From Gammaproteobacteria bacterium (GTDB lineage: Bacteria > Pseudomonadota > Gammaproteobacteria > Eutrophobiales > Eutrophobiaceae), in assembly GCA_004356415.1 (NCBI GenBank), contig SMWN01000142.1, positions 1-7,441 on the forward strand: a DNA stretch of 7,441 bases. The letters run 5' to 3'. Shown here one piece after another: positions 1 through 7,152 of this stretch (position 1 is the stretch's first letter; the number at the start of each line of letters is the position of its first letter). The notes beneath the pieces were generated by a model. The model was not told where the DNA came from and made no database searches. It saw nothing but the letters and a program-made list of their open reading frames with translations. The position numbers and the translations under genes are program-made.

Positions 1-609
1 ACCAATTCCCCAGGGTTTGTTGGTTCCATGAATTAAATATGCGGGCAAGCCCAATCGTAATGCATAATCCCCCAATGGGTTGTCAGGACCTGCCTTGACA
101 ACTTTCGGCAAGGGATCACCTGCTTCTTCGTGTTCTTGTCTTATGGATTTAGGCGGACGCCAGTCAGGGTGTTTTATCTTGCCAATAATATGTGTTTGTT
201 TATAGGGTGTATCCCACCCCTGTCTACCGATACCCAATGGATAGGTAATCACCTTATTAGGTTCGCCTTTTTTGTGAGGGGGATAAAAATACAGACGCAT
301 TTCAGGAATATTCAAAACGATTCCTTTTCTCGGTACATTCGGCAGTATAAATCTGGAGGGTAATTGAACGAGTTCACCATCGTTTGGCATCCATGTGTCT
401 ATTTTTGGATTAAGCAGTTTGATATCCTGATAACCGAAGCCAAACTCTCTCGCGACATCCAGCAGGGTGGTATCTCGTCCCACAACAGCTGAATCTAGCT
501 GACCGACAATGGAATCTGTGCTATTTTTTAACTCATAGGTAGTTGCATGCACATGCATCGCCAAAAAAGGCCAACTCAAAAGAAGTAAAATTAGCAATTG
601 AAAATTCAT
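1..609 (-). CDS. L,D-transpeptidase (LysM + YkuD), 3' end beyond window
   Basis: Periplasmic L,D-transpeptidase of the ErfK/YbiS/YnhG type, a family that forms 3-3 peptidoglycan cross-links or attaches lipoprotein to peptidoglycan. The first 203 residues are present and the frame stays open to base 1. Residues 1-22 are a signal peptide with a Leu-rich core and likely cleavage after HVHA. Residues 41-88 look like a LysM-type module (DTTLLDVAREFG, then LLNP). The YkuD catalytic domain begins near residue 96 (GIVLNIPEMRLYFYP) and includes the conserved IHGTN stretch at 193-197. The catalytic SxGCIR motif should follow within roughly 20 residues but lies outside the window, so activity cannot be judged. 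Family members are usually a little over 300 aa. The ATG at 607-609 is the only good start and has only a weak A-rich Shine-Dalgarno. The gene follows the RND permease on the same strand after 66 bases and may be co-transcribed. Which paralogue it is cannot be told. Confidence 0.93.
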   Translation of the reverse strand, partial: MNFQLLILLLLSWPFLAMHVHATTYELKNSTDSIVGQLDSAVVGRDTTLLDVAREFGFGYQDIKLLNPKIDTWMPNDGELVQLPSRFILPNVPRKGIVLNIPEMRLYFYPPHKKGEPNKVITYPLGIGRQGWDTPYKQTHIIGKIKHPDWRPPKSIRQEHEEAGDPLPKVVKAGPDNPLGDYALRLGLPAYLIHGTNKPWGIG

Positions 610-675
610 TTTTTCAAAACTAGAAATCCTGTCTGCAATAAATAATACGATTCAAAAAGCATCAATAAAATTCAA
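610..675. other. Spacer between permease and L,D-transpeptidase genes
   Basis: A 66-base AT-rich gap between two minus-strand genes. I see no GC-rich hairpin with a T-run that would end transcription, and no promoter with both boxes close to consensus. Read-through from the efflux genes into the transpeptidase is therefore possible but unproven. Confidence 0.5.
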
Positions 676-3600
676 TCAACCTGTAGCTAAGGACCTGTTA
701 TACGTGCCCTCACCGATGCGAAGCATACATGGCAATAATAAAAGTGTAAAAACAGTACTTATCATCATACCCCCGACAATAACGCCTGCCAGGCCTCGGT
801 ACAATTCAGCGCCGGGCCCAGGAATAAGCAAAAGTGGCAACATTCCAAATATACTGGTAAGTGTGGTCATTAGGATCGGACGCAACCTTATGTTGACCGC
901 CTGTGCGACGGCATCTCTTCTGGACATTCCCTCTCGTTCTCCTGAACGCGCCTGATGCACGAGTAAAATGGCATTATTGACAACCAATCCCAGAAGGATA
1001 ATAAATCCGATCATAGTTAACAGATCCATGGGCTGAAACAAGGATACATTAAACAGGCTACTGGGTATGGTATTAATCAACTTTAAGGCAATCACTCCGC
1101 CAACTGTCGCCAATGGAATAGATAGTATCACCAATAAACTGTCCTTGAATGATTGAAAAAGCGCACTCATCAACAAATACAGGATAAATATTGCCAGTAT
1201 AAAACTCCCTCTCATGTTGGTGATTGCCGACTCAAGTTTATCGGCTGTGCCTGTATAATCAATATCACCATCAATTGGCATTGCGGCTCTCATAGTTGGT
1301 TCTACTTCCGTCCGCAAAATACTCAAGGTTTCTTCTAATGACAGGTTGTCAGGAGGAGTGATTTGCAAGGTGACTGTACGGCGTCGGTTTATGCGACGGA
1401 TCTCTTCCGGCCCTGATGTCCTTTGAATCTTGACCAATTCGCTTAGCGGTAAAATACCAGCATTAGGTGTGGCCAGAGGAATACCTCCTAATTCTTCGGG
1501 TGATTGCCACGGCTTGGAACGGACAATAATATCCAGTGTTTCCTCTCCATCAAAATAATCACCCACATACAATCCATCACCCAATGCTCGAATGATTCCT
1601 GCTACCTGATTCCGATCCCACCCGGCCTCTGAAATTCGTCTGTCATTTGGGATGAGCCGCAGTTCGGGTTGAGCTAACTCAAGCCCGGGGAAAGGCCTGA
1701 TACTTGCCCCAGGGATTTTCTGATGTATCAGGGCAAAGCCGGTGACTGCGGCTTTCATTAATTCACTAATATTGCGGCCATGTAAATCCATATCTATGGA
1801 TCTGCCATCACCAAAACCACCGAACAAGGAGGCACGCTTGGCAAAGGCAATGGTATCAGGGAAACCCTGAATGACATCATTAAGTACGGGGATCAATGCC
1901 TCGGTTTCCTCGGGGATTGATGCTCTGACTCCCATAAAAACCCCTCGGGGAAATGCAACAAAGAAATAATGTTTTACTTGTGGATATTTCTCACCCTTCA
2001 CGTAGGGAGATATGCGTTGGGCAATGACATCACCCATCTCGTTTTCTATCTGAGCAATATTGGCCCCCGGTGGCGGTAATATATAAGCAAAAACAAGATT
2101 ACGATTTCCCTCTGGCAAATAATCCGCCTTTGGTAATAGCATCCAGGCGAGAGTCAGGGGTAAGGCAATCAGTATGACAATCCAGAATGCGCGTCTTACG
2201 GGCCCATTGCTCAAAAACATCACACTATCGGCCGCTTTCACCCACCAGTGATGGTGAGGGTCGATAACTTTTTTGTCCCCCATAAAATATTTTGCAAAAC
2301 CGGGGATCACAGTGACTGCAACAATAAGTGAGACGCATATCGCTGAGATGATGGTAACCGCCAAATCTGCAAATAACTGCCCTGCTTCATCACCGAGGAA
2401 CACAATAGGGAGAAATACAGCCACAGTTGTCACTGTAGAGGCCAATAAGGCTCCCCAGACCTGGCTGGTACCAAGTAATGATGCAACATCAGGGTCCTTA
2501 CCTTGCTCCCGTAAGCGAACGATATTTTCAAGCACGACAATCGATGCATCGAGCACCATGCCAACAGCCAAGGCCAAACCAGCGAGCGAGATGACATTCA
2601 GTGTTCTTCCTGTCATCTCCAGGACGATAAGACTGGTTAGTAAGCACGCTGGAATAGAAATAGCGACCAATAATGTTGTACGTAGACGCCTTAAAAACCA
2701 CCAAAGTACAATAACGGCAAGAATAATTCCCATTCCCAGGTTTCTGCTTAGCATTTCTATCGAACGATCAATATAAGTTGTTTCATCATAAACCTGATCA
2801 ATCGTAAGATTCGCCCTGGCCAACGGACCCTCTGCCAATTCTTGCATCGCCACTTGTAGTCCTGCCATCACCTGTAAAACGTTTACACCAGTTTCCCTTT
2901 GTGCATTGACCGCGATGGACAGATCACCATTGTTAATGACAAAACTATCTCTATCTACCAGACGCTCCTCTATAACTGCCAAGTCTCGTAAATAAACCGG
3001 GTGGCCATCCCGCCAATCCATAATCAAACTTTGTAAATCATCAGCAGGAAATTTCCCTGCAAATCTGAGACTATATTTGCGCTTACCTATATCAACAAAG
3101 CCTCCGGAAACATCCATTCCGGAACCGATAAGATTTGCAGCAGCAGGTATTTGAATACCCAGACTTGCAGTTTTATATGAATCAAATGTGATTCTAATCT
3201 CACGTTCTCTGCCACCATATAGCTCGGAACGTGCTACGCCAGGGACACGTTCGAAACGGGTTTGAACAACTTCTTCAATGTAATTTTTATAACTCGAAAT
3301 ATCCCTGTCATTCCCCGCTGCTGGTTTTATGATAAACCAGGCAATTGCACGTGCATTCCCACCAATGGTACTGATCATTGGCTCATCAACATCATCGGGA
3401 TAACTGGGCACTTGATTGAGGCGATTGATAACTTCGACCAATGCCCTGCGCAAATCCATATCAACAGAAAATGTGATAGTGATTTCCCCTCTTCCATCTT
3501 GGGCCTTTGCCAGTAATTTTGTCATCCCAGGCAAACCGCGTAAGACATCTTCCTGCGGTCTTATAATCTCTGTTTCTACCTCATTGGGTGCAGCCGCACG

Positions 3601-3753
3601 CCAGCTTGTCCTGATTGTTATCTCAGGCTCCTGGATTTCGGGAATTAATTGCACAGGAAGCCGGTCAAGACTAATCGCACCAAAGAGTGTCGCCAATAAC
3701 AAGGCAACAACCACAGCGACGGGGTTAGCCAGACTTAACCTGGTTAGATTCAC
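676..3753 (-). CDS. RND-family efflux transporter permease (AcrB/MdtB-like)
   Basis: Inner-membrane RND pump of 1025 aa, the usual size for AcrB-type permeases, driven by the proton gradient. TM1 spans about 10-30. A first periplasmic porter region (31-335) is followed by TM2-6 (about 336-490) and TM7 (about 522-540). A second porter region runs to about 845, and TM8-12 occupy 848-1012. The TM4 signature at 398-411 keeps the first relay aspartate (D402, AcrB D407) but has Ala403 where AcrB has D408. In TM10 the AcrB K940 position is Asn926 (GLVVNNAILLV). This pattern differs from AcrB itself; a single TM4 Asp is known in CusA and other RND proteins. The start is GTG at 3751-3753: the adaptor stop codon lies in frame two codons upstream, so no earlier start exists, and an AAGG lies 10 nt ahead, inside the adaptor 3' end. 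Translation is probably coupled to the adaptor. The substrate cannot be inferred. Confidence 0.95.
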   Translation of the reverse strand: MNLTRLSLANPVAVVVALLLATLFGAISLDRLPVQLIPEIQEPEITIRTSWRAAAPNEVETEIIRPQEDVLRGLPGMTKLLAKAQDGRGEITITFSVDMDLRRALVEVINRLNQVPSYPDDVDEPMISTIGGNARAIAWFIIKPAAGNDRDISSYKNYIEEVVQTRFERVPGVARSELYGGREREIRITFDSYKTASLGIQIPAAANLIGSGMDVSGGFVDIGKRKYSLRFAGKFPADDLQSLIMDWRDGHPVYLRDLAVIEERLVDRDSFVINNGDLSIAVNAQRETGVNVLQVMAGLQVAMQELAEGPLARANLTIDQVYDETTYIDRSIEMLSRNLGMGIILAVIVLWWFLRRLRTTLLVAISIPACLLTSLIVLEMTGRTLNVISLAGLALAVGMVLDASIVVLENIVRLREQGKDPDVASLLGTSQVWGALLASTVTTVAVFLPIVFLGDEAGQLFADLAVTIISAICVSLIVAVTVIPGFAKYFMGDKKVIDPHHHWWVKAADSVMFLSNGPVRRAFWIVILIALPLTLAWMLLPKADYLPEGNRNLVFAYILPPPGANIAQIENEMGDVIAQRISPYVKGEKYPQVKHYFFVAFPRGVFMGVRASIPEETEALIPVLNDVIQGFPDTIAFAKRASLFGGFGDGRSIDMDLHGRNISELMKAAVTGFALIHQKIPGASIRPFPGLELAQPELRLIPNDRRISEAGWDRNQVAGIIRALGDGLYVGDYFDGEETLDIIVRSKPWQSPEELGGIPLATPNAGILPLSELVKIQRTSGPEEIRRINRRRTVTLQITPPDNLSLEETLSILRTEVEPTMRAAMPIDGDIDYTGTADKLESAITNMRGSFILAIFILYLLMSALFQSFKDSLLVILSIPLATVGGVIALKLINTIPSSLFNVSLFQPMDLLTMIGFIILLGLVVNNAILLVHQARSGEREGMSRRDAVAQAVNIRLRPILMTTLTSIFGMLPLLLIPGPGAELYRGLAGVIVGGMMISTVFTLLLLPCMLRIGEGTYNRSLATG

Positions 3754-3756
3754 GAC

Positions 3757-4818
3757 TTAATGGCCTTGTTGAATATTGACTTGTTGCTGTGGGAGTAATC
3801 TTTCATTACCCCGGACAACTATTTTGTCACCTACATTGATATCCCCCGTGACTTCTATGAGCATATCATTTGCTATCCCCGTCTTTACAAAAACGGCTTC
3901 TGCAGTATTATTTTCAAGGATGCGAAAAACCTTGATGGTATTTTCCCTAATAACCAATGCATCTCGCGGTACCACCAGAACATTTTGAGGAATTGCTGTT
4001 GGCACTTTTATGCGGACCGCATGCCCTGCCATCCATGCTGCCTCGTCAAAATCAAGACGGATCTCATACAGTCTTGAAACATCATCCCCGACGGGAACCA
4101 GTGTCCTGACCGTCGCCATCGTCTGTGCCTGGCCATCAGTGACTTCAATAGAATCTCCCTTTTTGATAAATGTAGCACTCTGTTGTTGAATCCTTCCCTG
4201 AATTTCTGTTGCCTCTGTATTGACTAAGCGAACCAGTTCATCACCGATTTTTGCCCATTCCCCTGCTTCCTTGAATCGTTTAGCAACAACACCATTAAAT
4301 GGAGCCAAGATTGTTGTTCTATTTAATTTATCTCTTGCCTGAGCCAGGCGTGTTTTCTTCATCAAGAGTTCACCGAGCATTTGATCCCTGTCTGATTTCA
4401 CTTCATCCAGTCTGTTTTTTGCTGCGTTATTTTGCTTCGCTAATTGATTCAGCCTTTCAGTTTCACGATTAAAAAAATTGAGTTTGGCTTCAATTGGAAA
4501 AATTCCTGCTTGTGCTTCTTCCACCTGCATGCGAATTGTTGTGTCATCAATTTTGGCGATGATCTCTCCTTCATTTATCTCATCACCTACTTCAACCAGC
4601 AATTCGATTCTTCCCTCCACTTCAGAAGAAACTCTGGCATCTTGATGGCTGATGATAGTCCCCGCAATCCATATACTAGGAGCTAACTCAATATTTATAG
4701 CATCAACGACCTGTACCGGGACTACCATGTTGCCAGCATTTACAGTTGAAATTATCCCTGATAAAAAAAATAATGCGCTGCAAATGATGCACTGAAATAC
4801 TTGTGAATACTGGTTCAT
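3757..4818 (-). CDS. RND efflux periplasmic adaptor subunit (membrane fusion protein)
   Basis: Periplasmic adaptor (AcrA/MdtA-like, HlyD-type fold, 353 aa) that links the RND permease to an outer-membrane channel. Residues 1-28 form a Sec signal peptide with likely cleavage after STVNA. There is no lipobox, so it is probably a soluble periplasmic or signal-anchored protein rather than a lipoprotein as in AcrA. The first lipoyl half is at about 60-92 (VSSEVEGRIELLVEVGDEI). A charged helical hairpin covers about 95-165. The second lipoyl half is at 168-200 (ILAPFNGVVAKRF). A beta-barrel domain follows to about 275 and the membrane-proximal domain ends the protein. It is the first gene of the operon, with its stop three bases before the permease GTG. 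The ATG at 4816-4818 gives a clean signal peptide; the nearest Shine-Dalgarno (AGGA) is rather far, about 12 nt upstream. No TolC-like gene is seen nearby, so the channel must be encoded elsewhere. Confidence 0.95.
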   Translation of the reverse strand: MNQYSQVFQCIICSALFFLSGIISTVNAGNMVVPVQVVDAINIELAPSIWIAGTIISHQDARVSSEVEGRIELLVEVGDEINEGEIIAKIDDTTIRMQVEEAQAGIFPIEAKLNFFNRETERLNQLAKQNNAAKNRLDEVKSDRDQMLGELLMKKTRLAQARDKLNRTTILAPFNGVVAKRFKEAGEWAKIGDELVRLVNTEATEIQGRIQQQSATFIKKGDSIEVTDGQAQTMATVRTLVPVGDDVSRLYEIRLDFDEAAWMAGHAVRIKVPTAIPQNVLVVPRDALVIRENTIKVFRILENNTAEAVFVKTGIANDMLIEVTGDINVGDKIVVRGNERLLPQQQVNIQQGH

Positions 4819-4862
4819 ACCGATACTGTATCCTGATGAATCAAGAAGATCTCGAGTATTCT

Positions 4863-4890
4863 ATTATCGCGAAAATTTGTTTAATGTTAA
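4863..4890 (-). promoter_or_regulatory. Candidate sigma70 promoter for the RND operon
   Basis: On the minus strand a TTAACA box (4885-4890, five of six to the -35 consensus) is followed after 16 bases by GATAAT (4863-4868, five of six to the -10 consensus). Transcription would begin near 4856 and give a leader of about 38 nt before the adaptor ATG. The site sits in the short divergent region beside the phytase-like gene. No clear repressor palindrome was recognised around it. This is a motif match only. Confidence 0.5.
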
Positions 4891-4894
4891 AGCT

Positions 4895-5881
4895 ATGAAA
4901 TCAGACTCATCGTCTCAAGTTTTGTTCATATTGTATTTGCTCATCTGTATCTGTCCTCAAGGTATACATGCTGAATCTATTGCCAAAATTAAACACCCAA
5001 AGATCACAATAAAAGATGACAAAGGTAATGAATTAATTCAAATACAAGCCGTTGTAGAACTTCCAAGTATCAGCATCAATGGTTTAAGGATATCAGAGCT
5101 TTCCGACCTGGCCTGGGATAAAGATGAGAATTTGCTCCATGCCTTATCGGATAATGGCTATTTGTTGGGTTTCAGACCTGTATTTAAAAATGAACAACTT
5201 CATGATTTACTTTTGATCAATGGATTCGCCTTACATGATGATCAAGGTAAAAAACTCAGGTGGAAAAATTCAGACAGTGAAGGCCTGACATTGATTAATT
5301 CTGATAATCACGTTCCGGGTGATACCCAATACATCGTCAGCTTTGAACGTCAGCCCAGGGTTATTCAATACAATCGAGAAGGTTTTATTGAAAAACAGAT
5401 AGAAATACCTGAGAAACTTGGAAATATAGTCAATTACAGGAGTGAAAATAAATCACTGGAATCTGTTGTTATTCATGAGCAGCATGGATTAATGATTGGA
5501 ACTGAGTATTCATTGAAAGGAGATGATAAGGCGCAACTGGGTTTTTATACATTGGATGGTAAGTTCAGAAGTTTTCCAGCACATTTTCCTGATGGTGCTC
5601 TGACTGGTCTTGCAATCACAGAAGATAATAGTCTACTGGCAATAGAACGCACCCTTGGTGGGGTTTTTGCGGGGTTCAAGATTGCATTACACCATCTTCA
5701 ACTCGAAAACGACCATCTTGAGGATAAAGTCATTGCGATATTTTTACCTTCAGAGGGCCATTTTAATGATAACTTTGAGGGTATTGTAAAATACAAGAAA
5801 GATTTTTATTTTATGATCAGTGACAACAACAATCACCCACTGAAGCGTACCGTATTAATCTATTTCAAATATACTCAGTAA
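4895..5881 (+). CDS. Secreted phytase-like-domain (PF13449-type) beta-propeller protein
   Basis: An exported protein of 328 aa resembling the 'esterase-like activity of phytase' family (PF13449 type), predicted beta-propellers of poorly defined substrate. The signal peptide is residues 1-26, with a Leu/Ile core and likely cleavage after GIHA. Family hallmarks are ELSDLAWD (68-75), ALSDNGYL (83-90), SDSEGL (126-131), NKSLES (185-190), NFEGI (293-297) and the terminal ISDNNNHPLKRT block. The acidic D/E-G turns are typical of metal-binding propeller loops, but no enzymatic activity should be assumed. An in-frame TTG at 4877 would add six residues. I prefer the ATG because it starts directly before a standard signal peptide and leaves the opposing promoter outside the gene; neither start has a good Shine-Dalgarno. 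It is divergent from the efflux operon and ends 20 bases from the convergent moaB stop. A link with the pump is only positional. Confidence 0.85.
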   Translation: MKSDSSSQVLFILYLLICICPQGIHAESIAKIKHPKITIKDDKGNELIQIQAVVELPSISINGLRISELSDLAWDKDENLLHALSDNGYLLGFRPVFKNEQLHDLLLINGFALHDDQGKKLRWKNSDSEGLTLINSDNHVPGDTQYIVSFERQPRVIQYNREGFIEKQIEIPEKLGNIVNYRSENKSLESVVIHEQHGLMIGTEYSLKGDDKAQLGFYTLDGKFRSFPAHFPDGALTGLAITEDNSLLAIERTLGGVFAGFKIALHHLQLENDHLEDKVIAIFLPSEGHFNDNFEGIVKYKKDFYFMISDNNNHPLKRTVLIYFKYTQ

Positions 5882-5901
5882 ATCAAGCATACTGAAACAA
5901 G

Positions 5902-6429
5902 TCATTTCTCGAGCAACCTAGGCATTAACTCAACCAGATTACAGGGTCTGGTCCGATAATCCAGTTGATGGCTGATAAGTTCATCCCAGGCAGTCGCGCA
6001 AGCGCCTGACGAACCGGGAATACAAAAAATATACCTGCCATTTGCGACACCAGCGATTGCACGCGATTGCATAGTTGATGTACCAATTTGTTGATATGAA
6101 ATAGCACGAAAGGTCTCACCAAAGCCCTCAATAACCTTGTCTAACAGAACTTCGACTGCCTCTGGTGTACCATCACGCCCGGTAACACCGGTGCCCCCTG
6201 TCGTTAATATCACCTGGATATCATTATTTATGCACCATTTAGAAATAACCGCCCTGATGTGAAATTTGTCATCAGGGACAATTTGCTTTTCAATCAGTCG
6301 ATGCCCCGCAGTTTCCAGTCTTTTGACGAGCAATTGACCTGACTTGTCATCGTTTTCTGTCCGCGTGTCAGAAACAGTTAATACTGCCATGCCAAGCTGG
6401 ATGAATTTTCTAGTATTATCTACAGCCAT
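5902..6429 (-). CDS. moaB: Molybdenum cofactor biosynthesis protein MoaB
   Basis: Cytoplasmic MoaB/MogA-family protein of 175 aa (E. coli MoaB is about 170), which binds molybdopterin. MogA relatives adenylylate molybdopterin before molybdenum insertion; the exact role of E. coli-type MoaB is less certain. The MoCF-binding fold is visible: AVLTVSDTRTENDDKSG (15-31), the GGTG pterin-binding loop (78-81), EGFGETFR (101-108), the MoaB-typical GTSTMQSRAIAGVA (116-129) and PGSSGACATAWDELI (138-152). A longer frame would start at 6474, but it would run into the inverted-repeat element and add 15 unconserved residues. The ATG at 6427-6429 has AGGA at an 8-nt spacing and matches the E. coli N-terminus, so it is chosen. 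No other molybdenum-cofactor gene is in the window. Its upstream region toward hslR is taken up by the element. MogA is less likely, given the TSTMQSRA block. Confidence 0.93.
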   Translation of the reverse strand: MAVDNTRKFIQLGMAVLTVSDTRTENDDKSGQLLVKRLETAGHRLIEKQIVPDDKFHIRAVISKWCINNDIQVILTTGGTGVTGRDGTPEAVEVLLDKVIEGFGETFRAISYQQIGTSTMQSRAIAGVANGRYIFCIPGSSGACATAWDELISHQLDYRTRPCNLVELMPRLLEK

Positions 6430-6437
6430 CTCACATA

Positions 6438-6441
6438 TCCT
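6438..6441 (-). promoter_or_regulatory. moaB ribosome binding site (decides the start)
   Basis: AGGA on the minus strand, 8 nt before the ATG at 6427-6429. It supports that codon over the upstream in-frame alternative at 6474, whose leader lies in the repeat element. Confidence 0.65.
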
Positions 6442-6465
6442 ATTACGATATAATAGTATTGGAAT

Positions 6466-6492
6466 TATACCCAAACTACTTGGAAATGCAGG
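6466..6492 (+). repeat. Left terminal inverted repeat of the element
   Basis: 27 bases that are the exact reverse complement of 6684-6710. It begins TATACCCAAAC and ends AAATGCAGG. Pairing breaks immediately on both sides (6465 and 6493). Confidence 0.9.
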
Positions 6493-6501
6493 TTTCAGAG
6501 T

Positions 6502-6589
6502 TCAGGAGGGAAGTCAGGTCAAGGCGCAACTCGCAGTGAATGACTAGTCCTTCATAAGAGTTGTAACGCGGCACTGGCTTCCCTCCTGA
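6502..6589. repeat. Internal long imperfect hairpin in the element
   Basis: Arms 6502-6517 and 6574-6589 pair over 16 positions, all Watson-Crick except one G-T at 6514/6577. Inside, 6524-6532 pairs with 6558-6569 (GCG plus CAACTC against GAGTTG plus CGC, with a TAA bulge at 6564-6566). Near the apex TGAA (6537-6540) pairs with TTCA (6551-6554), around the GACTAGTC palindrome at 6542-6549. The whole 88 nt can fold as one stem with internal loops, in DNA or in RNA from either strand. Confidence 0.75.
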
Positions 6590-6683
6590 GCTCCCGCAGG
6601 GCAAGACGGGACGCAACCTTCTTCTTCGTTATCATACCTTCGACTCTATACCTTCAATATGCTTGCTTCGCATCTTGCTGTAT

Positions 6684-6710
6684 CCTGCATTTCCAAGTAG
6701 TTTGGGTATA
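6684..6710 (-). repeat. Right terminal inverted repeat of the element
   Basis: Perfect reverse complement of 6466-6492. Its outer end lies nine bases before the hslR ATG at 6720. Confidence 0.9.
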
Positions 6711-6719
6711 TACAGACCG

Positions 6720-7121
6720 ATGTCTAGAAATAACGAAAAACCTGCACCTTTAAGACTTGATAAGTGGTTATGGTGTGCGCGTTTCTACAAGACAAGAAGT
6801 ATTGCTGCCGAGGCACTAAAAACAGGTAAGGTAATGATTAACGGCGATCGCGCAAAACCATCCAAAATAGTTGAACCAGGTGATATGCTCAATATTCGTA
6901 AAGGCCCATATCCCTACGCTATCACTGTGCTTGCCCTTGCCAAATCAAGAAAATCCGCTACCGACGTGTCTCTGCTCTATGAAGAATCTCCAGAGAGCAT
7001 GATAGAAAGGGAATTACTTGCTTCACAATTAAAAGCAGAGGCTGCCATGTCCCCTCCATCAAAAGGCCGTCCTAGCAAGAAAGACAGACGCTCAATTATC
7101 AAGTTTAAAAACTCTGATTAA
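6720..7121 (+). CDS. hslR: Heat-shock protein Hsp15, ribosome-associated S4-domain protein
   Basis: Hsp15 binds free 50S subunits that carry a nascent chain with peptidyl-tRNA and helps recycle them after stalled translation or heat stress. This protein is 133 aa, the same length as E. coli HslR, and aligns throughout. The S4 RNA-binding domain spans about 11-58, with LRLDKWLWCARFYKTRSIA (11-29), GKVMING (36-42) and KPSKIVEPGD (46-55). A conserved LLYEESPES lies at 85-93. A basic tail, GRPSKKDRRSIIKFK (116-130), completes the family pattern. An in-frame TTG at 6663 would extend the protein through the end of the repeat element and is rejected; the ATG at 6720 matches the family N-terminus. 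There is no recognisable Shine-Dalgarno before it, since the element ends nine bases upstream. It is divergent from moaB and convergent with the nitroreductase gene. Hsp33 (hslO), a common partner in enterobacteria, is not seen here. Confidence 0.95.
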   Translation: MSRNNEKPAPLRLDKWLWCARFYKTRSIAAEALKTGKVMINGDRAKPSKIVEPGDMLNIRKGPYPYAITVLALAKSRKSATDVSLLYEESPESMIERELLASQLKAEAAMSPPSKGRPSKKDRRSIIKFKNSD

Positions 7122-7152
7122 ATTCACTCTGGCAGACGTCAGCTTAAGAAAA
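7122..7152. other. Short convergent intergenic gap
   Basis: Thirty-one bases between the hslR and nitroreductase stop codons. It contains the GACGTC and CTTAAG hexamer palindromes but no GC-rich stem followed by a T-run in either direction, so I call no intrinsic terminator here. Confidence 0.5.

Larger units (their letters stand above)
6466..6710. mobile_element. MITE-like miniature inverted-repeat element, about 245 bp
   Basis: A non-coding element bounded by perfect 27-bp inverted repeats (6466-6492 and 6684-6710). The ends read TATACCC...GGGTATA. If the true termini are TACCC/GGGTA, the flanking TA at 6466-6467 and 6709-6710 would be a 2-bp target duplication, as made by IS630/Tc1-type transposases; because TATA is itself a palindrome this cannot be settled here. 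There is no transposase or meaningful frame inside, so any movement would depend on an enzyme encoded elsewhere. The left half holds a long imperfect hairpin (6502-6589) and the right half little structure. It fills nearly all of the moaB-hslR intergenic region. An alternative is a non-mobile repeat family folded as RNA. The inverted-repeat structure is seen directly; mobility is inferred. Confidence 0.8.

Noticed and set aside
130..363. Plus-strand open frame of 77 codons near the left edge
   Set aside because: It is the antisense of the L,D-transpeptidase gene, whose LysM and YkuD motifs are clear on the other strand.
2273..2776. Open frame of 167 codons on the plus strand, antisense to the permease gene
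   Set aside because: It lies wholly within a well-conserved RND coding sequence, has low-complexity Ser/Thr/Ala/Ile composition typical of an antisense shadow, and resembles no family I know.
5875..5895. TCAGTA...TACTGA inverted repeat at the end of the phytase-like gene as a terminator
   Set aside because: Only six AT-rich pairs around a nine-base loop with no following T-run; too weak to call.
6449..6454. TATAAT on the plus strand as a relict hslR promoter left of the element
   Set aside because: No -35-like hexamer lies at a suitable distance, and the AT-rich context makes a chance match likely.
6430..6474. N-terminal extension of MoaB by 15 residues
   Set aside because: It would start inside the inverted repeat and adds no conserved sequence; the start at 6429 has a good AGGA at the right spacing.
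6592..6611. TCCCG...CGGGA small hairpin in the right half of the element
   Set aside because: Only five pairs, easily a chance occurrence, and not clearly part of the main stem.
6663..6719. N-terminal extension of HslR from a TTG codon
   Set aside because: The added 19 residues are encoded by the end of the repeat element and are absent from E. coli Hsp15; the ATG at 6720 gives the family length exactly.
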